A stretch of DNA of 64,000 nucleotides from Edaphochlamys debaryana (taxonomy: Eukaryota > Chlorophyta > Chlorophyceae > Chlamydomonadales). Location of the stretch: positions 1,364,001 through 1,428,000 of the forward strand of contig JAEHOE010000015.1 in NCBI GenBank assembly GCA_016858145.1, written 5' to 3'. The notes beneath the pieces were generated by a model. The model did no database searches. It saw only the letters and a list, made by a program, of their open reading frames with translations, and was not told the DNA's origin. Shown piece by piece: positions 35,032-45,161 of this stretch. The stretch's first letter is position 1; each line of letters opens with the position of its first letter. Both the position numbers and the translations under genes were made by a program.

Positions 35032-35629
35032 GGGGGAGTTGGGCTGTGTGTATACGAGAGGGGGGGTCCATATCCTAGCTGTCTTAAAAGGCGGCCGCAA
35101 GGCAGTCTGTCCGCAGGGTGAGAGAGATGTTTGTAGACTGTTTTGTGCACCGCATTCCTGGGGGCCGTTACGAATTGCAGGGAGGCGGTAAAGCCAAGGG
35201 CGCGGGATGATGAGCTCCAGTCTTAGTACGTCTGCGTTCTGTGGAACGTATGGGGAATGTTGTCCACGGCATGGCATACGATGGAGTCGTCAAGGTGGGG
35301 CCAATGCAGTCTGTAGTGTATGTACCTGTGACACCGACGTTACGCTACTCTGCCTCTTGCTCCCCTCGACCGCTAGCGCATCTCGCACCCCTCAGCCACG
35401 CCCCGGCAAGCGCCAAACACACTGCACGGCCACTCCGAGCACTGAACCCAGGGCTGACCCCACACCCTCATCCCGCCTACCCCGGTCACGCCTCGTGCTT
35501 CCCCCTGGGACCTGAGCCAGCCTGGAGCCCTGTCTCCACCGACCGACACACTACCCGCCATCTCGGCGGGTCCCACCCCTGCCCCACGCTCGCATTGAGC
35601 CCCAGCCCTGCCCTCCGCTACCTTTATCC

Positions 35630-35644
35630 TGTAACCAGCTGTAA
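35630..35644 (+). terminator. Paired TGTAA poly(A) signals
   Basis: Two TGTAA motifs (35630-35634 and 35640-35644) lie about 600 bp after the stop of VIT-VWA copy 2 and are the first such motifs found on the plus strand. Confidence 0.5.
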
Positions 35645-36237
35645 CCATTCCGTCAGCGCCTGAGTTCCATGCATACCCGTTGGAATAGGGGCAAGTCAAG
35701 TGTGCCAACATGCACTGCGCTGTGCTCAGAATCCTGCTGAGCCTGAGCCCTAGGGGCGGGCCCAGCGGGCCAGCCGCAGCGCTTGCCTTCGGGGTGCCCC
35801 AGGGGCCCAGGCTCTGCCCTTCCCCCCCTCTCCGCATCGGCCGCACCCGCTAGCTCAGCTTGAGCGTCTGGGCCGTGCAAACAAGCTGACAAACGCCGAC
35901 ACCAAACTCTGAATAGATACATGGGCTGCAGACCCTGTACCACAGCCTGCTATCTAGCTACCTGAGCGTGCTTCGGATGGATGGGCGAGCGTTCAGACAG
36001 CCAGAACTTCACTCCATGCGTCCCCGGAAAGGCTGGGGGCTGGCCAATGGGCACCGATGGCGCCTGGCCCCTCCCCGCACGTCGACTGAGGCCGGACCGC
36101 GGAGGTGGCGCCGCGGCGGAGGCGGCCTTGGGCTGGAGGTAGAGGGCTCGGGGAAGGGCGATGGCCCGGTGGGGCGGGGAGGGACAGCTCATTCTTATTC
36201 CTTGCGCCCTCCCTCCCCTGCATGCCCCCCCCAGAAA
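35645..36237. other. Intergenic region and leader of the small gene
   Basis: No coding exon was recognised. A C-rich pyrimidine tract followed by CAG at 36232-36234 sits immediately before the next ATG, so a 5' UTR intron probably ends here. Confidence 0.35.
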
Positions 36238-36795
36238 ATGGTGGGCAAGGGCGACGTCACCGACGAGGCGGCCGTGTGGCTCAACGAGGTGGGTCTCGGC
36301 TCTCGGGCCCGGCAGGGGGGGCCAGCAACAGGCTGGTATGCCCTGCACTCGGTCCAGCCGCCAACCCTTGCAACACTGCGGATGGACCAACACAGCCGCG
36401 CCGCGCCGCGCCGCGCCCTACCCGCCCAACGTAGCCCAAGGGCCCGCCCACCTCCACCCACCCCACCCTTTCACTTGACACCACATATGCCCTCCTGCCT
36501 CCCCCCACCCCGTTGCCCCCTCTCTCCCCTTCCCCTCTCCCCCCTTCCCCCCCTACCTCCCCCCCAGGCCAAGAAGAAGCTGGTGGAAGCCAAGAAGGTG
36601 GAGCGCGACGCCGAGCTGGCGGCCTTCAAGCGCCCGGGCCTGGGCCTGGGTCTGGGCCCGGGGGGGGCCCCGAGCGGCGGCAAGGGCGCCTCCGCGGGCG
36701 GCAAGGGCACCAGTGCGGCCGACGACGCCAAGCGCACGGCGCTGCGGGAGGCGCTGGCGGCAAAGATGAAGCAGAGCATCATTGGGAGCGGCTGA
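36238..36795 (+). CDS. Small Lys/Ala-rich protein, function unknown
   Basis: Exons 36238-36288 and 36568-36795 give 92 residues with matching phase. ATG 36238 lies in an AAAATGG context, the preferred algal start. The N-terminal part is charged and probably helical (EAAVWLNEAKKKLVEAKKVE), the middle is Gly-rich (GLGLGLGPGGAPSGGKGAS), and the end is a second helix (REALAAKMKQSIIGSG). No targeting peptide. The intron is C-rich with a strong acceptor. It could also be the last two exons of a longer gene starting upstream, since the frame is open before 36238. Confidence 0.45.
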   Translation: MVGKGDVTDEAAVWLNEVGLGSRARQGGPATGWYALHSVQPPTLATLRMDQHSRAAPRRALPAQRSPRARPPPPTPPFHLTPHMPSCLPPPRCPLSPLPLSPLPPLPPPQAKKKLVEAKKVERDAELAAFKRPGLGLGLGPGGAPSGGKGASAGGKGTSAADDAKRTALREALAAKMKQSIIGSG

Positions 36796-37184
36796 GGGGC
36801 TGGGGGGCTGTGGTGTTTGTGTGTTTGTTGCTGAGCGAGCTGTGGTGGGGGAGCCGCGGAGAGAGGGGCGAGAGGCTGAGGGGTTGGGGCTGATGGCGGA
36901 GGAGGCCGGGGGGCAGAGTTGCAGAGCGGCTGCGGGCTACGTGGCCGCAGGCTGGGGCCCGGGAGGCTGTCGAGGTAGCAGCCGAGGGGCTGCGAGCTCG
37001 GGAAAGGGAGGCTGTCGGGGCAGAAAGGACGGCGGGAACTGCGAGGGGCAGACGCCGTACCGAAGGGTACCGATCGCCTCCTGCGAGCCGACGACACACC
37101 CCAGAAGACACGGACCGCCCTATTCAGTCTAAAACTCGCTGGACGCGGAGCGTAGGGCAGCTTTAATTAGGTGCCACAAGAAGG
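36796..37184. other. Short intergenic region
   Basis: G-rich sequence between two plus-strand genes. No gene and no TGTAA seen. Confidence 0.4.
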
Positions 37185-38640
37185 ATGAAGAGGTTGCTGG
37201 CACGTAGCAGCGGTGATGCAGCGCTGCGGATGGCCCCTGTGACTTCGCGCCCTGGGCAGCGCTGTGTCGCGGTCCACGCGATCGAGAAGGCAGCTTCGTC
37301 CTCGCAGTGAGCCCTGGTGGGCTGGCGGTGCCTGTGGGCTGGCTCGGCTCGGCAATGTCCCAGCGAGGCGAATGCCCCCAGACTTCGAGCTGCAGCTCAC
37401 CTTGACCAATAGCACTGCAGCACTTTGCGCTCTTCTGACTGTCGCTCTCCGTGCCCCACCTCCTTAGGCCGGGCACGATTCCCCAAGCCCTCGCTGCTGC
37501 TGACGTGCAAGGACCCTGGGCAAGCCTGGTTAGGACGAGCGAGATCCTGGCCAACACGAACAGGCAGATATCTGAAGACAACGAGGAGCTCGCAAAACAG
37601 AACCGCAAGGGTCAGCTCCAGCTGTCGAGGCAGAAGCGTATCATCGCTTCTGCGCTGGCCGCCGCCGGCGTCTCGGAGGCGTGCGAAATGCTGGGTGAGG
37701 TTGCGGCTGCGGGGGGAAGGGCGGTGCTGCGCGGTTATTGTGCTGCGCTGCAGCTGCCCCCCGGCCCTGCGCTGTACGAGCCGGATAGTACACGTGATGG
37801 CTGTTTGCCCGCCCCCACAGACTGGATTGAGCTCAGCTATGGCATCTTCTGCACCACGGAGGGAGGCCGCGCCAAAGGCTGGCGGCGGCTGCTGGAGAGG
37901 CAGGAGCAGCTGCGGGACTCCCTGGTGGAGGCCGTGCCCTCGTGGGTTCCGGCTGGCCTGCCTGCTGACGACACGAGTGTCCCGGGTAAGCCTCTACCCG
38001 TATTTGACGGAGAACCGGGGGCTAGCCCCGACAACTTACCCCTCCATCGTGCATGCCTTCTGTGCAATCCTTGGCCGTCGCCCCCGCGCGCGCTACACCG
38101 CCTACTTGCATGCGCCGGCCCGGCCCTTGCGCCTCCGTTCGCGCCACCTCTGCCTCACCTTCACGCTCCGCCAGCCCACTGCTTTGGGCCCTCCGCTGCA
38201 AGGGGCATCTCCTTTGTTTCCTCTGTATCAGCCCCTGGCCCCTCGTCCCCATCAGCCCCTGGCCCATCGTCCCCATCAGCCCCTGGCATATCGTGCCCCC
38301 TGCTGCCCTCGCCGACCCCGGCTGTCTCATGACAACCCCCAGCTCCTCCACGCTCCAGCCTCAGCTGACGGCCTCACACGACCTCATGCTGTAAGCGGAC
38401 AAGTAACCTGACATACATTCCCTCCTCCGGGCCATCTGTGTGCGTATGTGTGCAGGCATTCTGGGCGACAAGATTGCGGAGATGTACCGCAGCCTCGAGA
38501 CAAACATTCACCGCTTTAAACCCCCTGTCGGCCTCGTCATCCGGCCTGGCGTGCCGGACGCGGCAACGTCCAGCGCCCTCCGCTGCCTTGCTGACGAGTT
38601 CGGTCTGCCGTGGGAGGAGGGGGAGCTAGAGTCTCTGTAG
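37185..38640 (+). CDS. Probable organelle-targeted coiled-coil protein, unknown function
   Basis: Exons 37185-37306, 37468-37694, 37821-37985, 38456-38640; 232 residues, phases agree. The start exon, a 40-codon piece, gives a basic, Ser/Ala-rich, acid-free presequence (MKRLLARSSGDAALRMAPVT) ending near RCVAVHA, typical of algal chloroplast or mitochondrial import. Residues about 65-100 (EILANTNRQISEDNEELAKQ) look like a coiled coil. The rest is a small soluble domain (WIELSYGIFCTTEGG; FKPPVGLVIRPGVPD; LADEFGLPWEEGELESL). The family is not recognised. Intron 2 uses a TAG acceptor (37465-37467). Intron 3 contains three copies of a 24-bp CAGCCCCTGGCCC-type repeat near 38227-38290. Confidence 0.65.
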
Positions 38641-39239
38641 GCAGGTCGGCGGTGCCCTCCGCTGTTGAGCCGTGACAGCCGCTCTGGCCTCGGCAGCCGG
38701 TGCGCTCGGTTGCTGAGCCGTGACACGTTCGGTACACGCGTGTGTGCCATCTCGGCGGCTGTGGAAAGCGCTTCAGTGCTTGAGGGAGAAGGGGCTGGCA
38801 GTTGCTCGCGTGGTAGGTCGAGGCGCTGATGTCGGACAGGGGGAGGCGGGATGGAGCCGACCCTGCCGAGGGCCGCCACGTCTCAGTGTTGGCCTCGAAG
38901 TTGACTGTACACCCCTGGCTGCAACGCATTGAGGGCAAGTGCGTGGTGGGATGGGTGGGCACCGTGTCCGATCTGGACAGGATGGGCACCGTGTCCCATC
39001 TGGACAGGATGGGCACCGTGTCCGAACCGCAAGATGCTGGCGGGCGGTCAGCGCTGAGACAGGCGCTTTACATGATTGCCGCCGGGCTGTATACGATTGA
39101 AAGGGCTGTACTGATACTATGTGTCAAAGCATGTTGATATGGCTGTACTGATATCATCCAAGTACTCTTGTATGGCAATGTACGAAAGTACGACGTGGGT
39201 GCATTTGTTTGTTGGAACTTGGGGCTGAGCCCCTGCGTG
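38641..39239. repeat. Intergenic region with 27-bp tandem repeats
   Basis: Three copies of a 27-bp unit built on GATGGGCACCGTGTCC lie at about 38952-39030. No gene seen. The LINE2 3' end begins to the right. Confidence 0.5.
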
Positions 39240-39296
39240 CGTGGTTTCTGCGGGGGTGAGCCCTCGGGCAAGACCCGGTGTTGGCGTCCGCAGTCC

Positions 39297-39410
39297 CCAT
39301 GCTGCAGTCCTCGGTGGTTACAATGAGGGACCCCAGAGGAGTGCACGGCAGCTGAACGCCGTGGCTTGGCAGCCAACCTCACGGGCTTGCCCCCTGCAAG
39401 CCAGCACGCC
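39297..39410 (-). repeat. LINE2 3' UTR, shared with 55510-55612
   Basis: A stretch around CTCACGGGCTTGCCCCCTGC (plus strand) recurs at 55.5 kb in the same orientation with moderate divergence. It is placed just after the ORF2 stop and so is probably the LINE 3' UTR. Confidence 0.6.
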
Positions 39411-39458
39411 GCCCCCTGACTTGGACGGCAGGGCCCCTACCCGGGCTCCAAACGAGAT

Positions 39459-40614
39459 CTAGTGAAGACCATCCATCACCTCAACGTGGGGCATGTAACA
39501 CACATCTCCCTCCTCGGTCACGGCCAAAAAGGGTTGGTCCTCATACACCGTGTCCCAATCCGACGGGGCCAGCCCCACCCCGGCAAAGCACTGAAGGCGC
39601 GCTTCCAGCTCTCCCCTTGCCAGCGCCCGCGCCTGCATAATCAGGCCCTCTAGAGGCAGATCTGCACCCCGATGCGCGTACTTGTACCTGCGTGCTTGCT
39701 CCATGGCCCCCACTGTAACAACGGAGTTGCTACCTCAAAAGCTACCGCGGATGCCATGAGACAAGGTCCCCAGGACCCTGTTACACCCACGGCGGCCAAG
39801 CACACCACGTCCCAAACTTGCTGCGCAATGCCGGGGCCTGCACCAACCAAACCTCGTGCCTCTTCGCCGCCCGGGGGCCTGCACCAACCAAAACTCATGC
39901 CTCTTCACCGCCCGACCAATAGCATCGCTCAATCTTGTGCGCACTGCCATTGTTGTCGCACACGACCAGAAATGATGGAGCCGGTCACCTTGGTTCATCG
40001 CCTGCCCACACGGGCACCTGGCTACTTCACTTGTGCCCAGCTGGGCTCGATGCATGCCGCATCCTGGATAGCCGTCCATGGCAAGTCGCCACAGGGGCTC
40101 CTTGTTGCTTGCTTCCCACTTCAACTTCCACAAGCGGGGCCAGACAGCCTTCAGGCGTGTGACTTCAGACTCCATGGCCTCCCCCGTCCCCAATGCTTCC
40201 TGAATAAACTCTGCATGCTTGCGTGCCAGTCGGGTGCGCGCTGGGCCCAGCTGCAGCTGGGTTGCAATCTTGACCGTCATCTTGCTCAGGGTGGCGTCCC
40301 CCCACCCCACACTATTTGCTATTTTGCCCCAGGCCTCGAGCTCAGACCCTGCAGGGTCTCCTGGGGTGTGCGCTGCGGCCACCCACCCATCGGGGAGGCG
40401 TCCCAGCAGGTCCTGCAGCCGCCTGGCCATTTCTGTCCCGCTTCTCAGTGCCAGGGGCATGTCCTGTGTTTCCGTCCCAAGTAAATCACGCACAATCCTT
40501 TGGCCATACTCCCTATTGCACGCAGCTCGCGCCCGAGCGTGGGCCCTCCCGGCCACGCCCCCGACCCCACTCTCAGCGATAATACTGCCTAGGGCATCTG
40601 AACACGTGACTGCC
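39459..40614 (-). pseudogene. LINE2 ORF2 C-terminal part
   Basis: This holds the region after the RT and the C-terminal Cys/His module (LWRLAMDGYPGCG ... CPCGQAMNQGDRLHHFWSC), matching LINE1's RLAMDGVALLG and HHFWDCSIAHSLL. A tandem duplication of about 41 bp at 39833-39915 shifts the frame. The end (CYMPHVEVMDGLH) is in another frame with a stop at 39459-39461. Confidence 0.75.
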
Positions 40615-41030
40615 CTATGGGAGTAGTCTGGACCGTTACGGCCCCGTATAAGTCACCACATCCGTAACAGACCCAACCTCCGTAACGGGGACTTGGAGCA
40701 TACGGGGCCGTAACGGTCCAGACCCCATTACTGATCCGTATGGTGTGCACATCCGTAACGGACTCAGAGTCCATTACCGACTTCCCCGTCAGCTCATCCT
40801 GCCCCGTAACGGAGCCAGAGTCCGTTACCAACCCCCCGTCAGCTCATCCTGCCCCGTAACGGAGCCAGAGTCCATTACCGACCCCCCTGTCAGCTCATCC
40901 TGCCCCGTAACGGAGCCAGAGTCCATTACCGACCCCCCTGTCAGCTCATCCTGCCCCGTAACGAGGCCTACGTCAGTTACGGGGGTACCACAAGGCCTGG
41001 TACCCCCGTAATGGAACCAGCATGAACTGG
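40615..41030. repeat. Repeat-rich insertion related to the TIR element
   Basis: It starts with CCCTATGGGAGTAGTC, close to the TIR of the neighbouring element (CCCTATGGGACTACTT). Arms of 23 bp at about 40627-40649 and 40700-40722 are perfect inverted repeats. Then come about four copies of a 50-51-bp unit starting CAGCTCATCCTGCCCCGTAA (40790, 40840, 40891, 40942). The right boundary is uncertain; a GGTACC-bearing palindrome lies near 40985-41030. Confidence 0.55.
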
Positions 41031-41148
41031 TACCGTCGCCACCCAACGCCGCCTGATGCCGCCCCCTTCCCTCTCGCCCCTCTTCCCCCCCCCCACCCAG
41101 CTCATCAGTCCTCGTTCTCCTGGGCCGATGCTGCCCTGCCCTGGCCCG

Positions 41149-41186
41149 CCCTATGGGACTACTTGAGTCCGTAATGGGGGGGTAGA
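41149..41186 (+). repeat. Left TIR (38 bp)
   Basis: Matches the reverse complement of 43390-43427 at all 38 positions, including a run of seven G. Confidence 0.85.
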
Positions 41187-41796
41187 GTCCCTTGTCCTCC
41201 GTTACCCCCCCCCCCCCCTTTACGGCCACCCCACCGTAGCCCATCGTAACCCCCCCCCCTCTACGGCCACCCCACCGTAGCCCACCGTAGCCCTTCCCTC
41301 CGTAGCCCCTCTTCGCGCCTTTCGCACCTTTCGCGACGTCCTCGACAGATGCCTTCATGTGCTCGTACACTTCTGGAACTCGCCCGGGCGCCTTCTTATA
41401 GCTCAAGTTGCCGCTGCCAGGTTGTGATCACCACAAATCACGTCTTCAACGCGTATCCCCGAACACTGCACCCTGCTCCTGCCCCTCGCGCGTCGCTCGC
41501 GTCCAAGTAATTCAAGTAAGCGCGGGCTTTGTTTGCTCTCGAGTGCTCTCCGTTGTTGCCTGGCTGCACTGGCTTGCAGCCATCGCTGCCTGCTCTGGCT
41601 CGCTGTAGAGGAGCACGCCCGGGGGCCGTTCCACAGGTCGCGCCCCTAGCCCCTAGCCCGCGGTTGCTCCCGCTCACGGACCCCCCCGTTATCTCTGCCT
41701 CCCTGAGCTTTTTAGCCAGCATTGTAACGCCTTATCCCCCACCACCCCCAACCCCGCGGCCGCTTTCCCACTCTCCTTGCCTTCTCCCCCAGAGAA

Positions 41797-42874
41797 ATGG
41801 CACACGAGGTGGACTCCCACGTTATTGCCGCAGGCACGGATACTCACTGGATGATCCGCCCCGGCACTCCCCTGGGAGGCAACCACGGCCTCAAGCTGCG
41901 ACAGCCTGCCCGCTGCTCCATAGGTTCTGTCCTCCGCCGGAGCGGCCCCATCACGCCCCTATTCAGGATTCAGGACGTTTACGCCGCCTCCCTGATTCCC
42001 AAGAACGCCCAGGGCGTGCACCCGGTCCAGGTCAGTCGCCTATCTTAGTTCAGCGCTGGCCAGCCATACGTTGCGTCTGGCCCTCATGGGGTCTCCAAAA
42101 GGGCCAGCAAAGGCAGTAGAGTCCTTCCGATCCTACAGATCTCCCTCCCCCTTCCTTACCCTCCGCTTCCTCACAGGCCTGGATTCCCGCTGGCGACATC
42201 ACCATCGGCACCCTGTACGCAGGCGGCCCTGCTTGCTTGCCCAGCTTGTTGCATGATGTGCCCAGCCTACTAACTTCTAACTTGCCCCTGCCTACAGCGA
42301 GCATCAACGAGTTCATGCTCATCGTGTACAGCCCCAGCGTGAAGTTCTGCGTGGAGCAGCTGGTGGGCATGTAAGCCAGGGCCCTCGGGGATAGGCTTGG
42401 TTAGTGCTGCTGCCGGGGAGGGGCCTTGGTGGTGAGGGAACTTGATTGGAGAGGTCTTGGAGGCAGGGGAGGGTATTGAAGGGCGGCTTGGCTTGACATG
42501 GCATGGCTTTGCCCCACTAAGACGACTCCTTCTCCCGAAACCACAACAGCATCGAGGTCGCGCCGAGGGAGGAGGGAGGAGCCGGTGGAGACGGAGGAGC
42601 CGGTGGAGCCGGTGGAGACGGAGGAGCCAGTGGAGCGGGTGCGGCAGGTGTGGCCGCGGAAGCCACGGGGGCGCCACCAGGCACGGCACAGCCCGAGCAG
42701 CCGGGAACCGGTGCTGTGCGGAAGCCTCCTGCCCAGGCGGCCGTCGCAGTGGCGGGAGGCAGGGCAGGCAGCACGGGGGCCAAACCGCCCTACAGGCCGC
42801 CAAAAGCCATAGGCAATGGCGGCCGGGGCGGTGGCCGCGGCGACAGACCCGGCAGGGGTGACAACAACCGCTAG
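41797..42874 (+). CDS. Spliced gene inside the TIR element, RGG-type C-terminus
   Basis: Exons 41797-42030, 42177-42370, 42550-42874 keep phase and give about 250 residues. A further intron at about 42223-42299 is possible: it holds a TACTAAC-like branch point and a CAG acceptor, but the frame is open if it is retained. The start follows CAGAGAA and reads MAHEVDSHVIAAGTD. The middle is a compact domain (RPGTPLGGNHGLKLRQPARC; SINEFMLIVYSPSVKFCVEQ). The end is Gly/Ala-rich and then basic and Gly-rich (NGGRGGGRGDRPGRGDNNR), a nucleic-acid-binding type of tail. I do not recognise the family; a capsid/gag-like or RNA-binding accessory protein of the element is possible but unproven. Confidence 0.5.
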
Positions 42875-42919
42875 CAGGAGCAGGCAGCGGGGTTGGTGGA
42901 GGGTGGCATTGGGGGCTGA

Positions 42920-43310
42920 TGGGGGGGTACGTGACGGACGGGGGTCCATGACGGATGCTATGAAGCCTACGGGGGGGTACGTGACGGACGCGGGTCCTTG
43001 ACGGATGCTATGAAGCCTACGGGGGGGTACGTAACGGACGCGGGTCCTTGACGGATGCTATGAAGCCTACGGGGGGGTAATTAACGGACGCGGGTCCGTT
43101 ACGGATGGTGTGAAGCCTATGGGGGGGAAGGTAACGGACAGGGGTCCTTTACGGATGGTGTGAAGCTATGGGGGGGTGGGTAACGGACAGGGGTCCTTTA
43201 CGGATGGTGTGAACCTATGGGGGGGTCGGTAATGGACTGGTCCTTTACGGATGGTATGAAACCTATGGGGGGTAGGTAATGGACTCGGGTCCGTTACGGA
43301 TGGTACAACA
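42920..43310. repeat. 50-bp minisatellite in the TIR element
   Basis: About eight copies with starts at 42921, 42971, 43021, 43071 and onward, built on GGGGGGGTACGTAACGGACG. The unit is related, in inverse orientation, to the 50-51-bp unit at 40790-40980, suggesting a shared origin. Confidence 0.8.
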
Positions 43311-43389
43311 CTACGGTTCCGTTATGGACTCAACTCCGTAGCCACATCAGAGACCATTACGGGGGTGGGTCCGTAGTGTGTGTGTGTGA

Positions 43390-43427
43390 TCTACCCCCCC
43401 ATTACGGACTCAAGTAGTCCCATAGGG
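43390..43427 (-). repeat. Right TIR (38 bp)
   Basis: Reverse complement of 41149-41186. Confidence 0.85.
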
Positions 43428-43485
43428 CCGCCCGTCCACCGCCCCGTCCATCGCGAAGTCTCCGCGGCGGTACGAAGGCCGTTTC

Positions 43486-44861
43486 TCACCCTTGGCCGCC
43501 ACCGCCTGCTGCCTGCTGCGCCCCGCTGCCTCCTGCTGCCGCCCCGCCACCGCCTGCCGCCGCCTCGGCGATCGCCCTGAGCCTCCCGGACCTGCCGGGC
43601 GCAGCCTGCGGCACCGTCTCGTCCATGGCTGCCATGCCCACTGTCGTCAAGCCCCGTACGGCAAACAGGTCCCTAAACTCTGCCTCAAATCCTGTACTCA
43701 CGTCTGATGCCGCCCGGGCGGACAGGGCCGGGTTGCCCCAGAGGGGCGCGTGGCGCACCCAGGGGCCCGCCGCCAGGGCCTCCGCGTTGACCACCGTGGC
43801 CGTGGGCAGCAGGGCCAGGCTGCCCACCAGCCGGGCCAGGGTCGGGGTTGTTGATGCCGGGACCGGCACGCCCAGGATGCGGGGGTGGGCGCTTGGGTCC
43901 GGTCGCCGAATGGTCAGCAGGCACAGCGGGTGCGCAGCGGGGTGGAGGTGCCGGAGCATGGCCAGAAGGGCAGGGATCCACTGCGGCTTGTAGCGCAGGC
44001 TGCCGCAGGCGCCCAGAATGCCCCTGATTGCCGAGATGGCGAGCCGCGCCTGGGTGTGTTCCGTGAGGGGGAGCAGGCCAAAACTGCCACCGCTGGGGGG
44101 AAGATACAGGCAGGTGACCGGGGCGCCGGCTGGGATGGAGTTCCTGTTGTTGTGGTACTGGGCTGGGGTCAGCCCACGGTCCACAAGGGCTGCAGCCGCG
44201 CCAATCATCTCGGCTACCGCTGGTCTGAGGGGCAGCCCATTGTGCTGGAGGTGTTACAGCAGTGTCGACAGCCCATAGCCGGAGAGGCAGGAGGCAGCAC
44301 CAAATGCCGAGAGGCCCAGGGAGGCAACCACGGTGAGGCGGCAACGGTACTTGTCCATTAAGGCGGGTGGGACGGGATTGTTGGCGGGAGGTTCCGTGGT
44401 AAACGTGACACCGAGGGTGCGGGCGGAGGAGACGATGTGGAGGCCGGCAACGGACGTGGTGGGCAGGCCAGGCCCTGGGGGTGGGGCAGACGGCGGGGCC
44501 CCGATGCGGAGGACTTCCGACTTGGCGGCGTTGAGCCGCTGGCCAGAGGCGGTGGCAAAGGTGTCCATGGCGGCGATGAGGGCGGGCACCTGCGCAGCGC
44601 TGCGGAGGAGCTGCCTGTAGTCGTCGGCGTACTGGCTGGCGGTCAGGCGGGTGTTGGCGATGATGAAGCCCAGCTCTAGCCGTTTGAGGAAGGACAGCAG
44701 GGCTTGACCGGGGGCTAGGTACAGGAGGGGGACCAGAGGGCAGCCCTGCCGTACTCCCGCTGTGATGTCCTTGTACGCTGAGAGTCGCCCATTAACCAGC
44801 GCTGCTGCCCGTGTCCCGGTGTGGAGTAGGCGCACCCAGCGCATAAAGCCCTGGCCGACCT
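43486..44861 (-). pseudogene. LINE2 reverse transcriptase, middle part
   Basis: It continues the LINE2 RT interrupted at 50585: VGQGFMRWVRLLHTG, AGVRQGCPLVPLLYL, then the catalytic SQYADDYRQLL and LNAAKSEVLRIG. A frame change near 44270 leads into the frame ending at 43486 (TGA). The catalytic Asp pair is present, but the frame is broken in several places, so this copy is dead. Confidence 0.8.
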
Positions 44862-45161
44862 GAGAGAGAGAGAGAGGATGACAGTGACAGCCTCCTCGGC
44901 CTGACGGCACTCTGCCAGTGCCCAACCACCGCGCCGGAAACCGTTCGGGGGGATATGCACACACAGGCAACGAGCACAGGATGCTGACAGGAGCCAGACC
45001 TTACCACTATGAACCCCGAGACCAGGTTGCACAAATTTAAGGCAGGGCCGGATCCAGTGGGAGTGGGGAGTCTAGTCACGGCGGCAGGCATCACACGAGC
45101 GCTCACAGAGACTCAGCAGCATAGGCCCCAAAGAGAGGGTAGCACAGGGTGACAAGAGGCA

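Larger units (their letters stand above)
41149..43429. mobile_element. DNA transposon-like element with 38-bp TIRs
   Basis: Perfect 38-bp terminal inverted repeats (41149-41186 and 43390-43427, starting CCCTATGGGACTACTTGAGT) bound the element. A candidate 5-bp target duplication GCCCG is at 41144-41148 and 43430-43434, with two extra C on the right. Inside are C/G-run subterminal repeats, a spliced gene (41797-42874) and a 50-bp minisatellite (about 42920-43310). It lies within LINE2 ORF2. No transposase motif (DDE/D) was recognised, so it may be non-autonomous or of an unfamiliar class. Confidence 0.7.

Noticed and set aside
35968..36795. Single 275-codon frame read through as one exon
   Set aside because: The middle has a clear GT donor at 36289 and a C-rich tract with CAG at 36565-36567; the upstream part has no protein-like character.
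40740..43310. Minisatellites considered as a CRISPR-like array
   Set aside because: Units are directly adjacent, with no unique spacers, and the genome is eukaryotic.
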